From positions 1 to 20,616 of the forward strand of contig CAYPSX010000050.1 in assembly GCA_964413185.1 (NCBI GenBank): 20,616 nt of DNA. Reading direction: 5' to 3'. The stretch's first letter is position 1. Each line of letters begins with the position of its first letter. The notes beneath the pieces are model-generated. The model made no database searches, was not told the DNA's origin, and saw only the letters and a program-made list of their open reading frames with translations. This document shows positions 6,508 through 13,424 of the stretch, one piece after another. The DNA comes from Salinivirga sp964413185. GTDB lineage: Bacteria; Bacteroidota; Bacteroidia; Bacteroidales; Salinivirgaceae. Both the position numbers and the translations under genes were made by a program.

Positions 6508-7347
6508 ATGAAGTATATTGGAGCCCATGTTAGTGCTGCCGGTGGTGTGGAAAATGCCCCGGAAAATGCTGCAAAAATTGGAGCAACTGCATTTGCACTT
6601 TTTACAAAAAACCAACGGCAATGGAAAGCAAAACCGCTCACAGAAGAAAATATCCATAAGTTCAAAGAGAATTGCGATAAGCACGGATATGGTAAAAACC
6701 AGATATTACCGCACGATAGTTACCTTATCAATATAGGGCATCCTGATAAAGCGGGGCTGGAAAAATCGCGAAATGCCTTTTTGGATGAATTCACAAGGTG
6801 CGAGCAACTGGGCATCGATCGGTTGAATTTTCATCCGGGATCGCATCTTGATAAAATTAGCAAAAAGGAATGCCTGAAGCGAAATGCCGAATCCATCAAC
6901 TTTGCACTTGAAAAAACGCAAGGTGTAACCGCAGTAATTGAAAACACAGCAGGTCAGGGAACAAATTTAGGTTATTCTTTTGAGCAAATTGCCGAAATTA
7001 TCGACATGGTAGAAGATAAGTCGCGTGTTGGTGTTTGCATAGATACATGCCACGGTTTTGCAGCCGGCTACGATTTCTCTACTGCAGATGGTTATAAAGA
7101 ATTATGGCAAAATTTTGACAATACAATCGGCTTTCAGTACCTAAAAGGAATGCATTTGAACGATGCAAAAAAAGAACTGGGCAGCCGGGTAGATCGCCAT
7201 ACCTCAATAGGCGAGGGATTTGTAGGTTCCCAAAGTTTTAAATGGCTCATGGAAGATGATCGATTGAATGGTATCCCGTTTATTCTGGAAACACCGGACA
7301 ACGACCTTTGGGAAAAAGAAATTAAAACCTTGAAAAGTTACCTGTAA
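6508..7347 (+). CDS. nfo: Endonuclease IV (AP endonuclease)
   Basis: Nfo cleaves DNA 5' of abasic sites and removes blocked 3' ends during base excision repair, using three zinc ions in a TIM barrel. All nine metal ligands are visible and fall at the same numbers as in the E. coli enzyme: His69, His109, Glu145, Asp179, His182, His216, Asp229, His231 and Glu261. Conserved stretches include GAHVSAAGG (5-13), NFHPGS (107-112), ENTAGQG (145-151), IDTCHGFAAGYD (178-189), HLNDAK (216-221), VDRHTSIGEG (228-237) and ILETP (259-263). The 279 residues are the normal length. The gene follows pntB after 102 bp on the same strand. It may sit in the pnt transcript, since no terminator was seen between them, but there is no functional link. 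Confidence 0.97.
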   Translation: MKYIGAHVSAAGGVENAPENAAKIGATAFALFTKNQRQWKAKPLTEENIHKFKENCDKHGYGKNQILPHDSYLINIGHPDKAGLEKSRNAFLDEFTRCEQLGIDRLNFHPGSHLDKISKKECLKRNAESINFALEKTQGVTAVIENTAGQGTNLGYSFEQIAEIIDMVEDKSRVGVCIDTCHGFAAGYDFSTADGYKELWQNFDNTIGFQYLKGMHLNDAKKELGSRVDRHTSIGEGFVGSQSFKWLMEDDRLNGIPFILETPDNDLWEKEIKTLKSYL

Positions 7348-7398
7348 ACAATTGACAACGAAAGCAGTTGTTGTAAGTATTTGGCGTTTCACTGGTAA

Positions 7399-10300
7399 AT
7401 GCTTGTTATTAACCGAAAACCCAGGAAATATCGCTTGCAACTCTTTCTGTCGTTGACTATTTTTATTACTTTTAAAGAAAAAAGCTTGAAGAACCTGAGA
7501 TTCACCATATTGCTCGTAATGTTTTTGCAACCAGCCTTTTCGAACCCGCTATTGCAAAAGGGTTTTCCTTTTATAGAAAAGTTTGATCTTGCGCAACTTA
7601 GCTCCGATTTGCAAAATTGGATGTCGGTTGAAGCTCCCAATGGATTTGTGTACGTTGCAAATAGTTCTAAGCTTTTTGAGTTCGATGGTGTTAGTTGGAA
7701 AACATACTCACTGCCCAACAACAGTGCATTGAGGTCACTGGCAACAGATTCTATCGGTCGCATATTTGTTGGCGGTACACGTGAATTTGGCTATTTCTAC
7801 CCTGATAAATACGGGCGATTAATATACTACTCCCTCAGTGCCAGGTTAGATGATATTTCTTTTGAGTCTGTATGGCGCATACTAAAAACCAGTAATGGAA
7901 TTTATTTCGTAACCGGCCGCAAGTATATTTATAAATTCGAAAACAATCGACTTACCCTCGTTGTAGCCCCACCAGTACTTGGAGAGTTTCGCGCATCCGT
8001 AATAAACGATACCATTTATTTTTATGATGTAAATGCCGGTTTTGGACTCATGAAAAACGATACATTGCGTATCTTTAAAAACAGCTTGCTCCCAAAGCAA
8101 TATACAACCTATTTTTTCATGAAAGGAGCCTGTGGAGAAATTCTTGCCGGAATTCGACAGAAGGGTTTGTACTATTTTAATCCTGACTTAGAGTTATACT
8201 CATGGAAAGCATCCCTCAAACTTAAAAAAGACCAAATTAATCCTGTGAATGCCGGTGGTGTAGGGCAAGATTTTGTAATTAAATCTGTAGGAGAAAAGTT
8301 AAACAGAGTTTTAAGCAAGTCGGTATTATATTTTGGGCTCCATCATAAAAACAATTACATATTATCTACACTAAAAAATGGAATAGTTTTAACCGATGAG
8401 GATTTTAACATTACAAATGCCTTTCGCAAAGGAGCCGGCCTTACAAGCGATGCCATATATCATTTAAACATCGACCGTCATGGAGGATTATGGATTAGTG
8501 GTGAAATGGGACTAAGTTACATCCGGTTTAACCACCCGTTTCGTTTTTTTGATCAGTTAAATGGCATCGACGGCATAATTATTTCAGTCAAATATTACCA
8601 GGGACAAATATTTGTTGGCACTACTCAGGGGCTTTATTCTATCCAAAAACACAGAGGCACAATAGATAAACTGCATAAAGTTAATCTTATTACCAAAGAT
8701 TACATTTTTAATATGGATATTGAGCCACTTGCAGAATATCCTGATTATTTGTTGGTATCGAGCCTTAGAAACTTACTGGTTTTAAACACAAAAACACGGA
8801 AAGTTCAACGAATTGCAGATGTTTACGGAACATTTGATGTTTGTAAAGTACCCTTTGCCAATAATCTTTATATGATGGGGCACACAAAGGGTATAGATGT
8901 TTTTCGGATCATTAAAAATTCACAGGGCCGAATTGTAACCCGGAAAGTAGATGTTTTAAGCGATTTTCAGGAAAATGTGAGGAAACTCACTTTCGAAGAA
9001 CCGAAAAAACTTTGGGTGTCAACCGCTTTTAATGGTGTTTTTACAATCGATTTTAACTCAGAATATTCTGTCAGGAAAATATCGCAACTAAATGAAAAAG
9101 AAGGTGTTACCAATAATTCAAACAATGTGGTTTTTTATCTGGACGATACCGTTTTTCTTGCAACCGAAGCCGGATTAAAGTATTTCGGTTCCAATAAACA
9201 GTCTTTCTTACCTTACGGCAATTTATATAAGAACAAAATTTTTGATACAGTAAGCATAAATTCTGTTTTGCCAACAAAAAATAAATTGTGGTTCGGCCTG
9301 GACAGGGGAGCAATGTATTACGACAGAATAAACCGTAAAATTGAACATTCAGCTTTTCAGCGACTATCATTTATGGGTAGCGAAGGAATAGATCAGGATG
9401 AACATGGCAATGTATGGCTGAGTGGCCGCAATCAATTAATTGCAATTGATACAGCCAACCTGTTCAAACAATATAGCGAAGTGCCGGTGACTTTCAGAAA
9501 GGTTATTTTTGGTGGAGACTCGCTCATGCCCCTTCCTGATTTCAAAAAGTACAAAAGCAGCCAATTAAAACTTGGCGAAATACCATTTTCACATAATTCC
9601 CTGAAGCTAAATATAGCTTGTCCGGCATATCAAACACTCGAAGACCTGAAGTTTTCGCACAAATTAAAAGGAATTGATAATGAATGGAGCAGTTGGCATG
9701 TTAATCCGTTTATTAGTTACTCATATTTGCCCGGCGGCGAATATGTTTTAGATGTGAAGGCACGTGATGCCAACGGAAAAATAATTGGTTCGGCCAAACT
9801 AGATTTTATCATTGCAAATCCTTTTTACCTCACAACCTGGGCAATAATATTTTACGTAATTGCCGGAGGATTACTCATTTATTTGTTTATCCTGCTTTAT
9901 GTAAAAAGACTTCGTGCAGAGAAAAGACGATTGCAGGAGCGCATAGAGCAAGCCATTGAGACTGTACAACAGCAGAAAGAAGAGTTGGAACAGCAAGCTG
10001 AATATCTCACAGAAACCAACAAAGAGCTGGAAAAATTATCAGTTGTAGCCGAGCATACCGATAATGCCGTAGCTATTATGGACAGCAAAGGTTACTACAA
10101 ATGGATCAATAACGGGTATACGCGTATGTACGGTTATTCGCTCAAAGAACTACAGGCAAGGCCGGAAAAAGAAAAAATTGGTAAATACGCCAGTTTTGAA
10201 ATGAATGATCTGATCAATGTTTGGTTTGGCGATAAGAAACCAATCATCTACGAATCTTTAAACAAATGCAAAACCGGCGATGAGCTCTGGGTACAAACTG

Positions 10301-11226
10301 TATTAACCCCCATTCTCGATGAAAAAGGCAATATCTCAAAACTTATTACAATCGATACAGATATCAGTGCACTTAAAGAAGCCGAGCAAAAAATCGAACA
10401 ACAACGCGATGAGATTAGTCAGCAAAGAGATATGGCCGTTGAACAGCGCGATGAAATAATGCTACAAAAACAAGAAATTACAGACTCTATAATTTATGCC
10501 CAACGCATTCAAAATGCCCTGTTTCCTTCAAAAAAATCTCTCGATGCCATTTTTAGCGATTCTTTTATTTTTGATTTGCCCCGGGATATTGTTTCAGGTG
10601 ATTTTTTCTGGACTTACAGGTACGATAATATTTCCCTCCTGGCAGTCGCCGATTGCACCGGTCATGGCGTTCCGGGAGCCTTTATGAGCCTCATTGGACT
10701 GAACTTTTTGAATGAAATTGTTGTGTCGGAAAAATGTGTTCAGCCAAATGAAGTCCTTAACCAATTGCGCGAAAAAATTATTACCGCACTTCAACAATCT
10801 GAAAAAATAGGAGATAACAAAGATGGAATGGATATCGCTCTGGTTCAAATTGATCATGACAGGAATACACTAACCTATGCAGGTGCAAACAATGCCGTCT
10901 ATATTCTCAGAAACGATCAGTTAATTGAACTGGAACCCGATAAAATGCCTATAAGTATTTTTAGAGACATCAATATACCATTTACAAAAAAAGAAATTGA
11001 CCTGCAGCCCGATGATTTTCTTTACATGTTTTCAGATGGTTACATAGATCAATTTGGCGGGAAAAGAGGCAAGAAATTTAAGACCAATAATTTCAGAAAT
11101 CTTATTCTTTCATTGCAGCAAAAAACTATGGATGAGCAACTTGAAATAATCAGAGATAAATTTTATAAATGGAAGGGTTCACTGGATCAGGTCGATGATG
11201 TATTAGTTATTGGAACAAAATTATAG
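7399..11226 (+). CDS. Propeller/Y_Y_Y sensor with PAS and SpoIIE-type PP2C phosphatase (SiaA-like)
   Basis: A large single-pass membrane sensor (1275 residues from this ATG). In order: an N-terminal export signal; a periplasmic beta-propeller of Reg_prop-type repeats (about 60-690); a Y_Y_Y domain (about 733-806); one transmembrane helix (813-834); a Gln/Glu-rich coiled coil (836-880); a PAS domain (881-995); a second coiled coil; and a SpoIIE/PP2C phosphatase (1029-1275). PP2C metal-binding acidic residues are present: Asp1068 (SGDFFW), Asp1085 (DCTGHGVPGA), Asp1213 (FSDGY) and Asp1267 (QVDDVL). The sensor half is like that of hybrid two-component polysaccharide sensors, but the output is a Ser/Thr phosphatase instead of a histidine kinase. 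The likely substrates are the phosphorylated SiaC-like proteins encoded at 12634-13424. The true start may be TTG 7486, which gives the compact signal peptide MKNLRFTILLVMFLQPAFS with a promoter-like element just upstream. It probably forms an operon with the next gene. Confidence 0.88.
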   Translation: MLVINRKPRKYRLQLFLSLTIFITFKEKSLKNLRFTILLVMFLQPAFSNPLLQKGFPFIEKFDLAQLSSDLQNWMSVEAPNGFVYVANSSKLFEFDGVSWKTYSLPNNSALRSLATDSIGRIFVGGTREFGYFYPDKYGRLIYYSLSARLDDISFESVWRILKTSNGIYFVTGRKYIYKFENNRLTLVVAPPVLGEFRASVINDTIYFYDVNAGFGLMKNDTLRIFKNSLLPKQYTTYFFMKGACGEILAGIRQKGLYYFNPDLELYSWKASLKLKKDQINPVNAGGVGQDFVIKSVGEKLNRVLSKSVLYFGLHHKNNYILSTLKNGIVLTDEDFNITNAFRKGAGLTSDAIYHLNIDRHGGLWISGEMGLSYIRFNHPFRFFDQLNGIDGIIISVKYYQGQIFVGTTQGLYSIQKHRGTIDKLHKVNLITKDYIFNMDIEPLAEYPDYLLVSSLRNLLVLNTKTRKVQRIADVYGTFDVCKVPFANNLYMMGHTKGIDVFRIIKNSQGRIVTRKVDVLSDFQENVRKLTFEEPKKLWVSTAFNGVFTIDFNSEYSVRKISQLNEKEGVTNNSNNVVFYLDDTVFLATEAGLKYFGSNKQSFLPYGNLYKNKIFDTVSINSVLPTKNKLWFGLDRGAMYYDRINRKIEHSAFQRLSFMGSEGIDQDEHGNVWLSGRNQLIAIDTANLFKQYSEVPVTFRKVIFGGDSLMPLPDFKKYKSSQLKLGEIPFSHNSLKLNIACPAYQTLEDLKFSHKLKGIDNEWSSWHVNPFISYSYLPGGEYVLDVKARDANGKIIGSAKLDFIIANPFYLTTWAIIFYVIAGGLLIYLFILLYVKRLRAEKRRLQERIEQAIETVQQQKEELEQQAEYLTETNKELEKLSVVAEHTDNAVAIMDSKGYYKWINNGYTRMYGYSLKELQARPEKEKIGKYASFEMNDLINVWFGDKKPIIYESLNKCKTGDELWVQTVLTPILDEKGNISKLITIDTDISALKEAEQKIEQQRDEISQQRDMAVEQRDEIMLQKQEITDSIIYAQRIQNALFPSKKSLDAIFSDSFIFDLPRDIVSGDFFWTYRYDNISLLAVADCTGHGVPGAFMSLIGLNFLNEIVVSEKCVQPNEVLNQLREKIITALQQSEKIGDNKDGMDIALVQIDHDRNTLTYAGANNAVYILRNDQLIELEPDKMPISIFRDINIPFTKKEIDLQPDDFLYMFSDGYIDQFGGKRGKKFKTNNFRNLILSLQQKTMDEQLEIIRDKFYKWKGSLDQVDDVLVIGTKL
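7434..7465 (+). promoter_or_regulatory. Possible promoter inside the annotated 5' end of the propeller sensor gene
   Basis: CTTG at 7434-7437 and TATTTTTA at 7458-7465 resemble TTTG and TAnnTTTG, each with one mismatch, at the optimal spacing of 20 nt. Transcription would begin near 7472, after the ATG at 7399 and just before the TTG at 7486, so the element bears on which start codon is used. Confidence 0.35.
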
Positions 11227-11240
11227 CTATAAGTATTTTG

Positions 11241-11248
11241 TATATTTG
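11241..11248 (+). promoter_or_regulatory. Consensus -7 box between the two phosphatase genes
   Basis: TATATTTG is a perfect match to TAnnTTTG, but no TTTG lies about 20 nt upstream. A start about 7 nt downstream would make an almost leaderless mRNA that begins around the ATGs at 11253 and 11259. It might give the second phosphatase some independent expression. Confidence 0.35.
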
Positions 11249-11252
11249 TAAA

Positions 11253-12626
11253 ATGTTAATGACAATTTTAATTGAAAACATACCGGAATTAATTACCTAT
11301 TCGCTCATGGCTATTGGCTGGGCCGGTTTTTTTATATTGCTTTGGTTAATGTTAAACCGTAAAAGCAAATATGCTCAACCTCGTTCCATACCCGCTGCAG
11401 GGCAGGCGAATTTTTCAAAAGGAATTTCCAATGAAGAGCTTTTATCGGTACTAACCCTTGAAACAGATAACCTTGTAGCCGTAACAGACCATAAAGGCAA
11501 AATAATTTATCTTAATGAATCATTTCAATATACATTAGGCTATAATCCGTTATCAAAAGGTAAGCCCCGATCACTTTTCGATTTTGAAGGATTTGACAAA
11601 ATACAGGATATATTTTTGGATAGCACCGAAAGGAAACAAAATATACAAACCGAGATTTTTGTTACAAACGATAGAGGACAACGATACTGGCTGCAAGTTA
11701 GTTTTTCGCATGCCATTTCAGGCGATGAACAGAAAGTTGTCATTATTGCCACCAATATTAACGACCTGAAATATGCCGAAGAAGAAATATCACAGCAGCG
11801 AGAAGAGCTCATGGTGCAAAGCGAGCAGCTCGAAGCCATGAATACAGAACTTGAAAATATCAACCAGGTTACAACCGATAGCATTAATTATGCACAGCGT
11901 ATTCAATATGCCATTTTACCCAACGAAGAAGATTATCTAACGCACCTTCAGGGTAGTTTTGTGTTTTTTAGACCAAGAGATATTGTTAGCGGCGATTTTT
12001 ATTGGTATGGTGAGGTTGAAAATAAAGCTTTTTATGTAGAAGCAGACTGCACCGGACATGGTGTGCCGGGCGCTTTAATGGCTACTATTGGTAATACACT
12101 GCTTAACGAGGTCGTGATAAGCGAAAAAATAGTTAATCCTGCACTCGTACTCAAAGAACTCGACCGTAAAGTAAAATCTGTTCTCAGACAGGAATCCGGC
12201 GTGCCTTCTCAACAAGATGGAATGGACATGACGATTATTCAATACGATTATGAAAACAAGGAGCTGTCGTTTAGTATGGCCAATCAATTTTTATATTTTT
12301 ATCATAATAATGAGCTTTTGGAAATAGAGGGAAGCTTGTTTGCAATTGGCGGAAGCGATATGAAAGATATTCAGCCCGATTTTGATTTGCACCGTTTTAA
12401 AGTAAACAAAAACGACATGCTCTACATGTTTTCAGATGGTTATCGAGACCAGTTTAATGAGGATGAGTCGGAAAAACTAATGCGCCACAGGTTTAAATCA
12501 ATTATTGAGCGGGGTGTTGATCTGGAAATGCACAAACAAAAAAATATGTTGGAAGAGAATTTCGACAAATGGAAAAGCACAACCCGCCAGATAGACGATA
12601 TACTTGTATGGGGTCTGAAGTTTTAA
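11253..12626 (+). CDS. Membrane-anchored PAS-SpoIIE (PP2C) phosphatase (SiaA-like)
   Basis: This 457-residue protein has one N-terminal transmembrane helix (about 14-34), a PAS domain (about 60-172), a coiled coil rich in Gln/Glu (about 173-205) and a SpoIIE/PP2C phosphatase (about 212-457). Metal-binding residues are Asp248 (SGDFYW), Asp265 (DCTGHGVPGA), Asp395 (FSDGY) and Asp449 (QIDDIL). The PAS-coil-SpoIIE half is a clear paralogue of the same half of the upstream gene: DSINYAQRIQYAILP corresponds to DSIIYAQRIQNALFP there. It has no large sensory domain, so its PAS domain or a partner must receive the signal. It begins 26 bp after the preceding stop, and it ends 7 bp from the convergent SiaC-like gene. 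A TTG at 11238 could extend it by five codons, but ATG 11253 (or 11259) is more likely. By analogy with SiaA, it should dephosphorylate a SiaC-type protein. Confidence 0.9.
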   Translation: MLMTILIENIPELITYSLMAIGWAGFFILLWLMLNRKSKYAQPRSIPAAGQANFSKGISNEELLSVLTLETDNLVAVTDHKGKIIYLNESFQYTLGYNPLSKGKPRSLFDFEGFDKIQDIFLDSTERKQNIQTEIFVTNDRGQRYWLQVSFSHAISGDEQKVVIIATNINDLKYAEEEISQQREELMVQSEQLEAMNTELENINQVTTDSINYAQRIQYAILPNEEDYLTHLQGSFVFFRPRDIVSGDFYWYGEVENKAFYVEADCTGHGVPGALMATIGNTLLNEVVISEKIVNPALVLKELDRKVKSVLRQESGVPSQQDGMDMTIIQYDYENKELSFSMANQFLYFYHNNELLEIEGSLFAIGGSDMKDIQPDFDLHRFKVNKNDMLYMFSDGYRDQFNEDESEKLMRHRFKSIIERGVDLEMHKQKNMLEENFDKWKSTTRQIDDILVWGLKF

Positions 12627-12633
12627 ATCGTGA

Positions 12634-13011
12634 TTAAAATTCTTTTACAATTTCAAAATCTACATTGAGCATTTTTTGGTACCGCAATCCTGCATTGTAC
12701 ATATCAACATCACCGTTTCTGTACTTCCACACAATTTTTACTTTTGATTTTTCTGAGAGTTTCTCGAGCAAATACATAATTTTTGTGAGTTGCTTGGCCG
12801 TTGAAGTGGAAAAATACTCCAAAAAGAATTCGAAAGTACTTTCTTCATTCGGATGGTCAATGTATTGATTTAGCCAATCGAAAACCGGTTGAAAGAAACC
12901 TATGGCATCTTCCGGTAAGCTTTTTTCGGTAATCTGGAATATGTTTTTTTTAGCATCTAATAAAATGCGGGGAGTGTCTTTTGTAGATTCGATAAATAAA
13001 ACTGGCATCAT
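12634..13011 (-). CDS. SiaC-like regulatory phosphoprotein (DUF1987), copy 2
   Basis: This 125-residue protein matches the DUF1987/SiaC family. In Pseudomonas aeruginosa, SiaC is phosphorylated by SiaB at Thr68, is dephosphorylated by SiaA, and in its unphosphorylated form activates the diguanylate cyclase SiaD. Here the phosphosite region reads EYFSTSTAKQL, and Thr69 aligns with Thr68 of SiaC (YLNTSSIKA). Other family-like features are DTPRILLD (12-19), SLPEDAIGFFQPVFDWL (31-47), the helix KIMYLLEKL after the phosphosite, and WKYRNGDVDMYNAG. It is the last gene of a three-gene operon, starting 2 bp after the stop of its paralogue, and it converges on the phosphatase gene. It is not a STAS-domain antagonist, although that fold may be related. 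Family assignment is from memory of motifs. Confidence 0.85.
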   Translation of the reverse strand: MMPVLFIESTKDTPRILLDAKKNIFQITEKSLPEDAIGFFQPVFDWLNQYIDHPNEESTFEFFLEYFSTSTAKQLTKIMYLLEKLSEKSKVKIVWKYRNGDVDMYNAGLRYQKMLNVDFEIVKEF

Positions 13012-13013
13012 AA

Positions 13014-13424
13014 CTATTCATATATTATTTTGAATTCCTCTTCATCTTTTTCAGGTGGCTCCTCTTCAATAAAATCAAATGCAATTCCGGTTAGTCTGGC
13101 AAACCTTTTTCCGCTTTCGTACATGTCCAAATCATCGGAATAATAATGCCAAACTACAAGTAATTTGCTTTTTACCTGCTCCAGCAAATTGAAAATCTTT
13201 CCTATTTGTTTGGCTGAGGCCGTATTAAAGTAGTCCAGTTGAAAGTGAAATTCAATTTTATAGTCAATATTGAACATTTCCTTTTCCAGCCACTCATATA
13301 TAGGTTTGTAAAAGTCAAACGCATTTTCAGGTAAAGAGCGGTTAGCAATCCGGAACGTTTTCTTTCCGGAATCGAGAACAACTTCAGGCGTGTCTTCGGT
13401 CGGTGCGAGTATAATTGGATCCAT
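13014..13424 (-). CDS. SiaC-like regulatory phosphoprotein (DUF1987), copy 1
   Basis: This 136-residue protein is homologous to the next gene throughout (DTPEVVLDSGKKTF, SLPENAFDFYKPIYEWLEKE, DLDMYESGKRF). It keeps the presumed phosphoacceptor in DYFNTASAKQI, with Thr68 at the SiaC Thr68 position. It differs by an acidic, Pro/Glu-rich C-terminal tail of about 20 residues (EEEPPEKDEEEF) that its paralogue lacks, which may give it a different partner. Its ATG overlaps the stop of the kinase gene (TAATG), a sign of translational coupling and of matched amounts of kinase and substrate. I infer that it is phosphorylated by one or both domains of that kinase and dephosphorylated by one or both phosphatases. 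The output partner is not in the window. Confidence 0.85.
   Translation of the reverse strand: MDPIILAPTEDTPEVVLDSGKKTFRIANRSLPENAFDFYKPIYEWLEKEMFNIDYKIEFHFQLDYFNTASAKQIGKIFNLLEQVKSKLLVVWHYYSDDLDMYESGKRFARLTGIAFDFIEEEPPEKDEEEFKIIYE

Noticed and set aside
11238..11252. TTG start for the second phosphatase
   Set aside because: The TTG overlaps the -7-like element and adds only five codons; the ATGs at 11253 and 11259 are more likely.
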